DNA of 64,000 nt, from contig NZ_CP036401.1 of assembly GCF_004322755.1 (NCBI RefSeq), forward strand, positions 2,852,001 to 2,916,000, read 5' to 3'. Under the pieces are notes generated by a model, which was not told where the DNA came from, did not search any database, and saw only the letters and a list, made by a program, of their open reading frames with translations. Shown in pieces: positions 27,396-36,010 of this stretch. The stretch's first letter is position 1; each line of letters opens with the position of its first letter. This stretch comes from Pseudoduganella albidiflava. GTDB lineage: Bacteria > Pseudomonadota > Gammaproteobacteria > Burkholderiales > Burkholderiaceae_D. The translations under genes were made by a program, and so were the position numbers.

Positions 27396-27907
27396 GGGGC
27401 CTGGACCATGCTGCCGACGGCGCGGCATCGCCGGCGGGCCAGCCCGGCGGCCTGCCGGCCTTCGTGGGCGCCTTCGGCAGCCGCTTGCCGCCGTGGCCCG
27501 GCTCGGCGCTGTTCGCCGCCGGCCTGAACGTCGCACTGCGGTGCCGGCTGCCGGACGATGTACTTGAACGGCTCTCCGGCCGCAGCCTGCGCATTAGCGT
27601 CCGGGACGCCGGCGTTGCCTTCGACGTGAGCTGGAATGGCAAGCGATTCGTACCAGGATCCGTGGCGGGACAGCCCGACCTGGAAATTGCCGCCGGTGCG
27701 GCCGACATGATGGCGCTGCTGCGCCGCGAGGCTGATCCAGACACGCTGTTCTTCGGCCGCCGCCTGTCCATGCAAGGCGATACCGAACTGGGGCTGCTAG
27801 TAAAAAACACCCTGGACGGGCTCGACATCGACCTGCCGCCACCCCATCCGCTGGCGGTGCTGCGCTGGCTGCGGGAACAGGACCGGCAGCGACAGGCGCC
27901 GCGCTAG
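27392..27907 (+). CDS. ubiT: Ubiquinone anaerobic biosynthesis accessory factor UbiT (SCP2 domain)
   Basis: 171 residues; lipid-binding SCP2 protein. In E. coli, UbiT is needed with UbiUV for anaerobic ubiquinone and is thought to hold the hydrophobic intermediates. The SCP2 core is visible: 'SLRISVRDAGVAFDVSW', 'PDLEIAAGAADMMALLRRE' and 'PDTLFFGRRLSMQGDTELG' followed by LLVKN. The ATG at 27392 overlaps the ubiV stop. It is convergent with nrdG, with only 6 bp between the stops. Confidence 0.88.
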   Translation: MRGLDHAADGAASPAGQPGGLPAFVGAFGSRLPPWPGSALFAAGLNVALRCRLPDDVLERLSGRSLRISVRDAGVAFDVSWNGKRFVPGSVAGQPDLEIAAGAADMMALLRREADPDTLFFGRRLSMQGDTELGLLVKNTLDGLDIDLPPPHPLAVLRWLREQDRQRQAPR

Positions 27908-27913
27908 CATCGA

Positions 27914-28612
27914 TCACGCGTGGCGCAACAGGACCTTGCCGAACCGGCCGCGCAATGCGGCCATCAGTGCATCCGGGGGATACGCCGCCGCGCTGGTCAA
28001 TCCGGCATCGGCGCAACCCTGCGCGCGAAATTGCTGGATGACCCAGTGGCGTACCCCCAGCGCCGAAAGCTCATCGGCCATGGCGAGCAAAGCGGTTGGC
28101 GGCAGCAGGGCTGGATGCACGGTGGTGCGGCACTCGCTGGCGACACCGGACGCGATGATCCCGGCAACGCAGGCACGGGCGGGAACGCCGCTGCCCGGCA
28201 CACCCGTCACCGTTTCATAGTCGGCGAACGGTGCCTTCACGTCGAAGCCTACCCAGTCGACCAGGTGCAGGATGGCATGCAGCCGTTCGGGATACAGGCA
28301 CGCCGTATGCAGCCCGACCTTGAAGCCGAGCGCGCGCACCTGCCGCATCGCTTCCGGCAGCGCCGCGTCGGTGGTCGGTTCGCCGCCGCTGAACACCACG
28401 GCGTCCAGCAGGCCGCGGCGCCGTTCCAGGATCGCCAGGAGGTCGCGCCAGTCCAGCGGGCTGCGCGGCGGGCGGACCTGCAGGTGGGGATTGTGGCAAT
28501 ACCCGCAGCGCCAGGCGCAGCCCTGCACGAATACCACCGCGGCCAGGTGGCCGGGGTAGTCGGTGGCGGTGAACGGCGTGAAGCCACCCACGTTCAGCGG
28601 GCGGCCCGCCAT
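27914..28612 (-). CDS. nrdG: Anaerobic ribonucleoside-triphosphate reductase activating protein
   Basis: 232-residue radical-SAM activase that installs the glycyl radical on the class III reductase. The cluster motif is 'CAWRCGYC' (CxxxCxxC), preceded by 'TATDYPGHLAAVVFVQG'. 'FSGGEPTTDAALPEAM' is the GGE SAM-binding strand. Its ATG overlaps the stop of the 65-residue gene (ATGA), so it is coupled to the piece that carries the glycine it would activate. Confidence 0.93.
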   Translation of the reverse strand: MAGRPLNVGGFTPFTATDYPGHLAAVVFVQGCAWRCGYCHNPHLQVRPPRSPLDWRDLLAILERRRGLLDAVVFSGGEPTTDAALPEAMRQVRALGFKVGLHTACLYPERLHAILHLVDWVGFDVKAPFADYETVTGVPGSGVPARACVAGIIASGVASECRTTVHPALLPPTALLAMADELSALGVRHWVIQQFRAQGCADAGLTSAAAYPPDALMAALRGRFGKVLLRHA

Positions 28613-28809
28613 CAGCCTGCCGCCTGCGGGGGCGCCGCGGCAGCCTCGCGGAAGTACAGCCGCTCGTGGAACTCGCCCTGCTTGCCGGTGTTGAACGACG
28701 CGACGGGGCGGTGGTAGCCCATCACGCGTGTCCAGATTTCACAGGGCTGGCGTTCCGGGTCGTCGGCGCGCAGTGCAGTGGGCAGTTCGGCTGGAATAAC
28801 GGGGTTCAT
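28612..28809 (-). CDS. Separate glycyl-radical domain of class III ribonucleotide reductase
   Basis: 65 residues. The core 'CEIWTRVMGYHRP' followed by 'FNTGKQGEFHERLYF' is the C-terminal glycyl-radical loop normally found at the very end of NrdD (E. coli has RVCGY with Gly681, then a NAGKQEE motif). The radical glycine would be Gly31. Its ATG overlaps the nrdD stop (ATGA) and its stop overlaps the nrdG start (ATGA). It must supply the radical in trans to the 679-residue NrdD, which ends at its zinc site without this loop. A frameshift product joining the two is the alternative. Confidence 0.85.
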   Translation of the reverse strand: MNPVIPAELPTALRADDPERQPCEIWTRVMGYHRPVASFNTGKQGEFHERLYFREAAAAPPQAAG

Positions 28810-30845
28810 GCTGACTCCTTCAGTGGTTGGCAAGTGGAAGCGCGCTGCCGCCGTTCGAGCAGGTCAGCGTCGCATTTCGGGCAAAACGGGTGGTGGCCCG
28901 ACAGGTAGCCGTGCTTCGGGCAGATCGAGAACGTGGGCGTGACGGTGATGTAGGGCAGGCCGAAGCGGGTCAGCGCGCGCTTGACCAGTTCACGGCAGGC
29001 TTGCGCGCTGGATACGGCTTCCGTCATGTACAGGTGCAGCACGGTGCCGCCCGTGTACTTGCGCTGCAATGCATCCTGCCGTTCCAGCGCCTCGAACGGA
29101 TCGTCCGTGAAGCCCACCGGCAGCTGCGAGGAATTGGTGTAGTACGGCATGTCGGCGGTACCGGCCTGCAGGATGCAGGGAAAGCGCTTGCGGTCTTCGC
29201 GGGCGAAGCGGTATGTCGTGCCCTCGGCCGGCGTCGCCTCCAGGTTGTACATGTGGCCCGTCTGTTCCTGGAACTCCAGCATGCGCGCGCGCACATGGTC
29301 GAGCAGCCGCAGTGCCAGCGCGTGGCCGCGCGGGTCGGTGATGTCGTAGCGGTCGCCGGAATAGTTGCGGATCATCTCGTTCACGCCATTCACGCCCAGC
29401 GTGGAAAAATGGTTGCGCAGCGTGCCGAGGTAGCGTTTCGTGTACGGGAACAGGCCGTTGTCCATGTGGCGCTGGATTACCTTGCGCTTGATCTCCAGGC
29501 TCTGGCGGCCCAGCTCCAGCAGGCGGTCCAGCGCGGCCAGCAGGGCCGCTTCGTCGTCCGGATGCAGGTGGCCGAGGCGGGCACAGTTGATGGTGACCAC
29601 GCCCAGCGAACCGGTCTGCTCGGCCGAGCCGAACAGGCCGTTGCCCCGTTTCAGCAGCTCGCGCAGGTCCAGCTGCAGCCGGCAGCACATCGAGCGGATC
29701 ATGTTCGGCTGCAGTTCCGAATTGATGAAGTTCTGGAAGTAGGGCAGGCCATAGCGCGCCGTCATGCCGAACAGCAGGTCGGCGTTCGGGCTGTCCCATG
29801 CGAAATCGGCCGTGATGTTGTAGGTCGGGATCGGGAACGTGAAGGCGCGGCCCCTGGCGTCGCCCGCCATCATGACCTCGATGTAGGCGCGGTTGACCAT
29901 GTCCATTTCCGGCTGCAGGTCGCCATACGTGAAGGGCTGCTCGGCGCCGGCAATCACCGGTACCTGTTCGCGCAGGTCTTCGGGACAGGTCCAGTCGAAC
30001 GTCAGGTTCGTGAACGGCGTCTGCGTGCCCCAGCGCGACGGCACGTTCAGGTTGTAGACCAGCTCCTGGATGGCCTGGCGCACGGCCTCGTATGGCAACG
30101 CATCCTTGCGCACGTATGGCGCCAGATAGGTGTCGAAGGAACTGAACGCCTGTGCGCCGGCCCATTCGTTCTGCAGCGTGCCGAGGAAATTGACGATCTG
30201 CCCGCATGCGCTGGACAGGTGCCGCGGCGGTGCGGACTCCACCTTGCCGGGCACGCCGTTCAGGCCCTCCGCCAGCAGCGTGCGCAGCGACCAGCCGGCG
30301 CAATAGCCAGCCAGCATGTCCAGGTCGTGGATATGCAGGTCGGCGTCACGGTGGGCCTGGCCCACTTCGGGCGGATACACGTGGTTCAGCCAGTAGTTGG
30401 CGATCATCTTGCCCGATACGTTCAGGATCAGGCCACCCAGCGAATAGCCCTGGTTGGCGTTGGCGTTCACGCGCCAGTCCTGTCGCCGGAGGTACTCCTC
30501 GATCGAGGTTTCCACGTCGACCAGCGAACGGCGCGTCTGGCGCAGCGTGCGGTGCTGCTCGCGGTAGATCACGTAGCGCCGCAGCGTGTGGCGGTAGCCT
30601 GCGTCGTAGAGCACGCTCTCGACATGGTCCTGCACCTCCTCGACGGAGAGCGGGGCTTCGCGGGCAGCCTGGAGCCGGCGTACGGTATTGTAGGCCAGGC
30701 GCTGCGCGGCTTCCTCGCCGTACTCGCCGCTGGCGGTGCCGGCGCGCCGCAGGGCCGAGAGGATCTTGGCGGCGTCGAATGCCTGCATGCTGCCGTCGCG
30801 CTTGACGATGGTGTGCAGCGGTTTCGGTTCGGTGGTCGGGGTCAC
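28806..30845 (-). CDS. nrdD: Anaerobic ribonucleoside-triphosphate reductase large chain, lacking its C-terminal glycyl loop
   Basis: 679 residues. Class III reductase that makes dNTPs without O2. The GTG start at 30845 is supported by CAAGGAG upstream. An ATP-cone lies at ~10-95 ('IVKRDGSMQAFDAAKILSAL'). The barrel follows, with 'YSLGGLILNVSGKMIANYW', 'DLHIHDLDMLAGYCAGW', 'MIRSMCCRLQLDLREL' and 'GVNGVNEMIRNYSGDRYDI'. The C-terminal zinc site is 'CPKHGYLSGHHPFCPKC'. The chain then stops after ~24 residues; the RVxGY radical segment that should follow is on the next, overlapping gene. Confidence 0.93.
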   Translation of the reverse strand: MTPTTEPKPLHTIVKRDGSMQAFDAAKILSALRRAGTASGEYGEEAAQRLAYNTVRRLQAAREAPLSVEEVQDHVESVLYDAGYRHTLRRYVIYREQHRTLRQTRRSLVDVETSIEEYLRRQDWRVNANANQGYSLGGLILNVSGKMIANYWLNHVYPPEVGQAHRDADLHIHDLDMLAGYCAGWSLRTLLAEGLNGVPGKVESAPPRHLSSACGQIVNFLGTLQNEWAGAQAFSSFDTYLAPYVRKDALPYEAVRQAIQELVYNLNVPSRWGTQTPFTNLTFDWTCPEDLREQVPVIAGAEQPFTYGDLQPEMDMVNRAYIEVMMAGDARGRAFTFPIPTYNITADFAWDSPNADLLFGMTARYGLPYFQNFINSELQPNMIRSMCCRLQLDLRELLKRGNGLFGSAEQTGSLGVVTINCARLGHLHPDDEAALLAALDRLLELGRQSLEIKRKVIQRHMDNGLFPYTKRYLGTLRNHFSTLGVNGVNEMIRNYSGDRYDITDPRGHALALRLLDHVRARMLEFQEQTGHMYNLEATPAEGTTYRFAREDRKRFPCILQAGTADMPYYTNSSQLPVGFTDDPFEALERQDALQRKYTGGTVLHLYMTEAVSSAQACRELVKRALTRFGLPYITVTPTFSICPKHGYLSGHHPFCPKCDADLLERRQRASTCQPLKESA

Positions 30846-30918
30846 TCCTGCTCCTTGATGATGGTCGGTCGTTCCTGCCAGGGGAAGCGATGATCCGGGT
30901 TGGGTTGCGCTCTGCGCG

Positions 30919-31296
30919 TCAGAATGGCATGGGCTGCCGGGTGGCGGCGACCGTCACGATGTAGCCGAAGAGCGCCAGCGCGGCTGCCAGTGCGGCGATC
31001 CGCACGCGCACGGTGCGGCCATACCTGAGCGCGATGGCGCCCAGCACGATGTAGGCGCACAGCGCGAGCACCTTGGCGGTCAGCCACGGCTGCGCGAACG
31101 GGTACTGCCCGCTCAGCGTTGCCAGGCCGATCGCGCTGGCCAGCAGGCCGGTATCGACCAGGTGCGGCAGGGTACGCACCCATCGCCGGCGCAGCATGTC
31201 CGGCATGGCCAGCATCCAGATGCCACGCAACAGGAACAGCGTGCCGCTGGCCGTCACGCAGGCGATGTGCACATGGCGCAGCGCGAGGTAGTCCAT
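30919..31296 (-). CDS. SirB-family membrane protein
   Basis: 125 residues with four hydrophobic segments, matching the SirB family (a small membrane family whose role is unclear). Starts 'MDYLALRHVHIACVTASG' and has 'PHLVDTGLLASAIGLA' and 'TAKVLALCAYIVLGAIAL'. It lies 12 bp after the DUF2249 gene and 73 bp before nrdD, so it is probably in one transcript with them. Confidence 0.8.
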   Translation of the reverse strand: MDYLALRHVHIACVTASGTLFLLRGIWMLAMPDMLRRRWVRTLPHLVDTGLLASAIGLATLSGQYPFAQPWLTAKVLALCAYIVLGAIALRYGRTVRVRIAALAAALALFGYIVTVAATRQPMPF

Positions 31297-31308
31297 GATG
31301 TGTCCCCG

Positions 31309-31611
31309 CTATTCCCCGGTGGCGAGGAAGTCGATGACGATCTCGCCGGGTGTCCGGGACACGTAGCGGGCCCTGACGCGCGGGCCGTAATACTGGCCTA
31401 TCTGGCGCAGCAGGGGCAGCGGGTCGTGGTCGTTGTAGAAGCGCATGATCTCGCCGGGTGTCAGGGCGTCGAGCGCGCCGAAGATGGCGGCATGGCGGAA
31501 GCGCCTCGCCACGCCGCGCGCATCGAACGGGTGGACTGCGTGCCCGCTGTCGGGCTGGCTGGCATCGTGCGGCGCGTCGTGGACGGCGGGGTGCGAACAG
31601 TGGTGGGACAT
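31309..31611 (-). CDS. DUF2249-type protein with His-rich N-terminus
   Basis: 100 residues. The start at 31611 follows CCCCAGGAG. The first ~30 residues are His-rich (MSHHCSHPAVHDAPH). The rest is a compact TusA-like DUF2249 domain: 'FDARGVARRFRHAAIFGALD', 'LTPGEIMRFYNDHDPLPLLRQ' and 'GEIVIDFLATGE'. Relatives sit near hemerythrin and denitrification genes. First gene of the minus-strand operon that ends with nrdG, and divergent from the NsrR-like regulator. Confidence 0.75.
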   Translation of the reverse strand: MSHHCSHPAVHDAPHDASQPDSGHAVHPFDARGVARRFRHAAIFGALDALTPGEIMRFYNDHDPLPLLRQIGQYYGPRVRARYVSRTPGEIVIDFLATGE

Positions 31612-31727
31612 GGCGGCTCCTGGGGTTGTCGCTGGTCCTGCGCCCGGCGGGATGCCGGCGGCCATCAGCGAAACATGTGGCGATTGTAGGGAGGCCTGGC
31701 CGGCAATGCACCGCCGAACCCGCTTTT

Positions 31728-31771
31728 CTTAATCCAGGTTATGAACGCCGGCGGCGGACCCGTTGAATAAT
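31728..31771 (+). promoter_or_regulatory. 16-mer box and -10 of the NsrR-like gene
   Basis: CTTAATCCAGGTTATG (31728-31743) is an imperfect FNR/Dnr-like dyad. AATAAT (31766-31771) begins 30.5 bp from its centre, the same spacing as at ubiU. The identical 16-mer stands before nnrS (47944). On the other strand, TACAAT (31688-31683) could serve the DUF2249 operon. Confidence 0.55.
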
Positions 31772-31810
31772 CGGTCGGTTCGCCGGCATGTGCCGGCCGG
31801 AGGATTTGCC

Positions 31811-32260
31811 ATGCGACTGACGAGCTGCACCGACTACGCGCTGCGCACCCTGATCTACCTCGCCGCGCGGCCGCGCCGGCTGGTGACGATCGCCGAGATC
31901 GCCGCATATCACGGAATTCCAAAAAACCATCTCACCAAGGTGGTCCAGCGCCTGGGGCGCGCAGGCATGCTGCGCACCGTGCGCGGGCGGCAGGGCGGCA
32001 TCGCGCTGGGGGTGCCGGCCGAGGCGATCCGCATCGGCGCCGTGGTGCGGGCCACCGAGCCGGATTTACGGATGGTCCCTTGCTTTGCCGGTGCCGCCGC
32101 AGCCTGCCCCGAGGCCGGTACCTGCACGCTGCAGGGGGTCCTGGCGCGGGCTGCCCGGGCGTGGCTTGCGGAACTCGATGGAGCGACATTGGCCGACGTG
32201 GCGCATGGGGGGACAGTGGCGTTGCCGGCCTTGCTGCCTGCATGCGGGGCAGCCGCCTAG
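31811..32260 (+). CDS. nsrR: Rrf2-family regulator, NsrR-like
   Basis: 149 residues. NsrR is a [Fe-S] repressor that lets go of DNA when NO attacks the cluster. Winged helix 'MRLTSCTDYALRTLIYLAAR', 'TIAEIAAYHGIPKNHLTKVV' and 'VRGRQGGIALG'. Three cluster cysteines at 91, 99 and 105 ('PCFAGAAAACPEAGTC'), like NsrR and spaced a little more widely than in E. coli (91, 96, 102). The ATG at 31811 is behind CCGGAGG. Context (nar, nnrS, hemerythrin) favours NsrR over IscR. Confidence 0.83.
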   Translation: MRLTSCTDYALRTLIYLAARPRRLVTIAEIAAYHGIPKNHLTKVVQRLGRAGMLRTVRGRQGGIALGVPAEAIRIGAVVRATEPDLRMVPCFAGAAAACPEAGTCTLQGVLARAARAWLAELDGATLADVAHGGTVALPALLPACGAAA

Positions 32261-32417
32261 CGATTGGCCGGTGCCGGGAGAGCGCTGGCGCTGCGGGAGC
32301 CCCCTGGCCGAAGGCAGCAGGCCGGCTCGATGCCAACATCGGGCGGCGACGGACCCCTGCAGGCCGGCCGCCAATCCGTGATCAACGTGGTATTCCGGTA
32401 GCGCCCGGACCCCGGAA

Positions 32418-32507
32418 CTAGTCCTTCCGGCCAGTTCCGCCTACCTCTTTGCGCCAGCCCCTCACGCAGTTCGGCCAATTGGCGCGGGGCGGCTGGCCGC
32501 GTACGCT
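32418..32507 (+). promoter_or_regulatory. narK1 promoter region with CTAGTC box
   Basis: CTAGTCCTTCCG starts at 32418, followed by AGTTCC. A possible -10, TACGCT, is at 32502-32507. The same 12-mer is at the narG promoter and a related pair is at moaA. No clear FNR box lies at -41.5. Confidence 0.5.
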
Positions 32508-32537
32508 GGTGGCATCGCGCAGAGCGTCGGAGAAAAC

Positions 32538-33794
32538 ATGAACAACAATGCAGGAAAAGCCAACCGGGTGCTGGTCGCCAGCACTTTTTCGTTCACGGTG
32601 TGTTTTGCCGTGTGGATGATGTTCGCGGTGCTGGGCATCCCCATCAAGAAGATGCTGGGACTGAACGAAACCCAGTTCGGCCTGCTGGCGGCGATGCCTG
32701 TACTGTCCGGCGCGCTGGTGCGGGTACCCCTGGGGATCTGGACCGACCGCTTCGGTGGCCGCATCGTGTTCTTCGGCGTGATGCTGGCGACCGTGATTCC
32801 CGTGGCGCTGATCGGCCGTGCCACGCAGTACTGGCAGTTCCTTGCGCTGGGCCTGCTGCTCGGGCTGGCCGGCGGCTCGTTCTCGGTGGGCACGCCCTAC
32901 GTCGCACGCTGGTTCCCGAAGGAGCGCAAGGGTCTGGCCATGGGCATCTTCGGCGCCGGCAATTCCGGCTCGGCGCTGACCAAGTTCGTCGCGCCCGGCA
33001 TCATCGCGACCTGGGGCTGGCAGGCGCTGCCCGGCGTGTATGCCGCTGCGCTGCTGGTGACCGCGCTGCTGTTCTGGGTGTTCTCGGCCACCGATCCCGC
33101 CCACAACGTCGTGTCGACCGCTTCGTTCTCCGGCCAGCTGGAGGTCCTGAAGGACCGCCGCGTGTGGCGCTACTGCCAGTACTACTCGGTGGTGTTCGGC
33201 GGCTACGTGGGCCTGGCGCTGTGGATGACCAAGTACTACGTTGCCGAATACGGTTTCGACCTGGGCCTGGCCGCCTTGCTGGCCGCCTGCTTCTCGCTGC
33301 CCGGTGGCGTGCTCCGCGCCCTCGGCGGCTGGGTGTCCGACAAGTACGGCGCCTACAAGGTGACGTGGTGGGTGATGTGGGTGTGCTGGGTGTGCTTCTT
33401 CCTGCTGTCGTATCCGCCAACCAGCATGCAGGTGAAGACCGTCGACGGTGCGCTGATGGTCGATCTGGCGCTGTCGCCCTCTGTGTTTACCGCACTGCTG
33501 TTCGTGGCCGGTACCGCGATGGCCATCGGCAAGGCTTCGGTGTTCAAGTTCATCGGCGACGAATTCCCCGACAACATCGGCGCCGTCTCCGGCGTGGTCG
33601 GCCTGGCCGGTGGCCTCGGCGGCTTCGTGCTGCCGATCATGTTCGGTGCGCTGCTCGACCTCACCGGCGTGCGCTCGTCCGCCTTCATGCTGCTGTACGG
33701 CACCGTGTGCGTGTCGCTGGTGTGGATGCACTTCTCGTTCCGCCCTGCTGGCGCCGCGCTGGCGCGGATGCCCGTGGCCGTCGCCGCGCGTTGA
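32538..33794 (+). CDS. narK1: Nitrate/nitrite transporter, NarK1 type (MFS)
   Basis: 418 residues with 12 membrane helices. Nitrate/proton symporter type by family. The NNP signature glycine-rich stretches are seen in 'GLLLGLAGGSFSVGTPYVAR' and 'GKASVFKFIGDEFPDNIGAV'. 'RVPLGIWTDRFGGR' is the MFS loop motif. The ATG at 32538 follows CGGAG. It is followed after 49 bp by a second NarK, the usual K1-K2 pair of betaproteobacteria that brings in nitrate and exchanges it for nitrite. Confidence 0.92.
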   Translation: MNNNAGKANRVLVASTFSFTVCFAVWMMFAVLGIPIKKMLGLNETQFGLLAAMPVLSGALVRVPLGIWTDRFGGRIVFFGVMLATVIPVALIGRATQYWQFLALGLLLGLAGGSFSVGTPYVARWFPKERKGLAMGIFGAGNSGSALTKFVAPGIIATWGWQALPGVYAAALLVTALLFWVFSATDPAHNVVSTASFSGQLEVLKDRRVWRYCQYYSVVFGGYVGLALWMTKYYVAEYGFDLGLAALLAACFSLPGGVLRALGGWVSDKYGAYKVTWWVMWVCWVCFFLLSYPPTSMQVKTVDGALMVDLALSPSVFTALLFVAGTAMAIGKASVFKFIGDEFPDNIGAVSGVVGLAGGLGGFVLPIMFGALLDLTGVRSSAFMLLYGTVCVSLVWMHFSFRPAGAALARMPVAVAAR

Positions 33795-33843
33795 AGCGCT
33801 CGCCGCAATTCCTACTCATCGATCGAAGCAAAGGAGTATCACC

Positions 33844-35229
33844 ATGAGCAAATACCTGATCAGCACCTGGGAGCCGGAAGCTCCCGCGTTCTGGCAACGT
33901 AGCGGCCGCAGTACGGCGAACCGCAACCTGTGGATCTCGATCCCGGCGCTTGCGCTGGCGTTCGCGGTGTGGATGGTGTGGAGCGTGGTCGTGGTCAACC
34001 TCCCGGTCGTCGGATTCACCTACAGCACCAACCAGCTGTTCTGGCTGGCGGCGGTACCTGGCCTGTCCGGCGCCACGTTGCGCATCTTCTATTCCTTCAT
34101 GGTGCCCGTGTTCGGCGGGCGCAAGTGGACGGCGCTGTCGACCGCGTCGCTGCTGGTGCCTGCCATGGGCATCGGTTTCGCCGTGCAGGATCCCGCCACC
34201 GGCTACCCGACGATGCTGGTGCTGGCGCTGCTGTGCGGCTTTGGTGGCGGCAACTTCGCCTCGTCGATGGCCAACATCAGCTTCTTCTATCCGAAGGCGC
34301 AGAAGGGCTACGCACTGGGCATGAATGCGGGCCTGGGAAACCTGGGCGTCTCGGCGGTGCAGTTCGTGGTCCCGCTGGTGATCACGGCGGGTGTGTTCGG
34401 CACGCTGGGCGGCGCGCCGCAGTCGCCCGTGCAGCCCGGCCATGGCGACGCGCTGTGGCTGCAGAACGCCGGCTTCATCTGGGTGCCGTTCATCATCGCC
34501 TCGACCCTGGCTGCATGGTTCGGCATGAATGACCTGGCCTCGGCGAAGGCATCCTTCGCCGAGCAGGCCGTGATCTTCACGCGCCGGCACAACTGGCTGA
34601 TGTGCTGGCTGTACACGGGCACGTTCGGCTCGTTCATCGGCTATTCAGCCGCATTCCCGCTGCTGATCAAGACACTGTTCCCGGAAGTGGATCCGCTGCG
34701 CTACGCCTTCCTCGGCCCCCTGGTCGGCGCATTCGCCCGCGTCGGCGGCGGCATCATGGCCGACAAGCTGGGCGGAGCGCGCGTTACCCTGTGGACCTTC
34801 GCCGGCATGATCCTGGCGGTATTCGGCGTGCTGGCTTTCCTGCCGCAGGCGGGCAACCCGGGCAATTTCACGCTGTTCTTCTGGATGTTCATGCTGCTGT
34901 TCGCCGGCACCGGCATCGGCAATGCCTCGACGTTCCGCATGATCCCGGTGATCTTCATGACCCAGCACCAGCGCGCCGCGGCCGGCAAATCGAGGGCAGA
35001 GCAGGACGCCGCGATCGTCAACGCCAACAAGGAAAGTGCCGCCGTGCTGGGCTTCACATCAGCGTTCGCCGCCTACGGCGCCTTCTTCATCCCGAAAAGC
35101 TACGGCACGTCGATCGCGCTGACCGGCCGTCCCGATGCCGCGCTGTACTGCTTCATCGCGTTCTACGCCAGCTGCATCGCCATCACGTGGTGGTGGTATG
35201 CGCGCCGCAACGCCCCGATGCCATGCTGA
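33844..35229 (+). CDS. narK2: Nitrate/nitrite antiporter, NarK2 type (MFS)
   Basis: 461 residues with 12 helices and an N-terminal cytoplasmic arm 'MSKYLISTWEPEAPAFWQRS', typical for NarK2. The family motifs are 'GFGGGNFASSMANISFFYP' and 'GMNAGLGNLGVSAVQF', then 'FAGTGIGNASTFRMIPVIF'. AAAGGAG precedes the ATG. It is co-transcribed with narK1 and the Dnr-like regulator (20 bp gap). Confidence 0.93.
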   Translation: MSKYLISTWEPEAPAFWQRSGRSTANRNLWISIPALALAFAVWMVWSVVVVNLPVVGFTYSTNQLFWLAAVPGLSGATLRIFYSFMVPVFGGRKWTALSTASLLVPAMGIGFAVQDPATGYPTMLVLALLCGFGGGNFASSMANISFFYPKAQKGYALGMNAGLGNLGVSAVQFVVPLVITAGVFGTLGGAPQSPVQPGHGDALWLQNAGFIWVPFIIASTLAAWFGMNDLASAKASFAEQAVIFTRRHNWLMCWLYTGTFGSFIGYSAAFPLLIKTLFPEVDPLRYAFLGPLVGAFARVGGGIMADKLGGARVTLWTFAGMILAVFGVLAFLPQAGNPGNFTLFFWMFMLLFAGTGIGNASTFRMIPVIFMTQHQRAAAGKSRAEQDAAIVNANKESAAVLGFTSAFAAYGAFFIPKSYGTSIALTGRPDAALYCFIAFYASCIAITWWWYARRNAPMPC

Positions 35230-35249
35230 ACGGGTGCGGAGCACGGAGC

Positions 35250-35930
35250 ATGGACAAGAGCCGCATCAGGGTGCAGTCCTTCCTGGCCAACGTGCCGCTG
35301 TTCGCGCGGCTGCGCGCCGATGAACTGGACCGCATCGCGCTGGGCACCACCAGGCTGCAGGTCGAGCGCGGCGAACTGGTGTTCCAGCGCGGCGAACCGT
35401 GCGTGGGCTTCCATATCGTGGTGTTCGGCCAGATCAAGCTGTCATTCACGTCCGCGCAGGGCGCCGAGAAGGTGGTAGAGCTCGTCGGGCCCGGACAGAG
35501 CTTCGGGGAGGCCCTGATGTTCATGAGCAAGCCGTACATCGTGACCGCGCAGGCGATGGAAGACACCATGCTGCTGCACGTGGCCAAGCCGGTCATCTTC
35601 CGCGAGCTGCAGGGCGACCCGGACTTCGCCTGCGCCATGCTGGCCGGCGTGAGCATGCGCATGCACAGCCTGATGTGCGACCTGGAATCATATTCGCTCC
35701 GCTCCGGCACCCAGCGGGTGGTCGGCTACCTGCTGAAGGATTGCGCGGACGGGGGCAGCGAGGAACTCACGCTGCCGGCCACCAAGGCGGTGCTGGCCTC
35801 GCGCCTGAACCTCACGCCCGAGCATTTTTCGCGCATCATGGCCGACCTGTCGGCCCGCCACCTGATCGCCTTCAAGGGACGCCGGATCACGATCCCCGAC
35901 GTCGACCGCCTCAAGACTTGCGCCGGCTAG
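35250..35930 (+). CDS. Crp/Fnr-family regulator, Dnr-like
   Basis: 226 residues. The cyclic-nucleotide-like sensor fold is at ~15-140. There is no N-terminal cysteine cluster, so it is not an oxygen-sensing FNR; Dnr/NnrR proteins of this kind sense NO with heme. In the HTH, 'LTPEHFSRIMADLSARH' keeps the E..SR residues that read TTGAT half-sites. It could therefore bind the boxes seen before ubiU and hemerythrin. It follows narK2 by 20 bp and is the last gene before the terminator at 36011. Confidence 0.82.
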   Translation: MDKSRIRVQSFLANVPLFARLRADELDRIALGTTRLQVERGELVFQRGEPCVGFHIVVFGQIKLSFTSAQGAEKVVELVGPGQSFGEALMFMSKPYIVTAQAMEDTMLLHVAKPVIFRELQGDPDFACAMLAGVSMRMHSLMCDLESYSLRSGTQRVVGYLLKDCADGGSEELTLPATKAVLASRLNLTPEHFSRIMADLSARHLIAFKGRRITIPDVDRLKTCAG

Positions 35931-36010
35931 CTCACCGGCTTCCGGCGCCCCGCGCCCCGGCACGCCGGCCGCACCCAGCTCCAGGGGCGGCGGCCGATGT
36001 GCTGTTTCAC

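Noticed and set aside
28612..28809. The 65-residue ORF as a YfiD/GrcA-type spare part for pyruvate formate-lyase
   Set aside because: Its motif (RVMGY with NTGKQ) matches the NrdD end rather than the PFL loop, and it sits between nrdD and nrdG.
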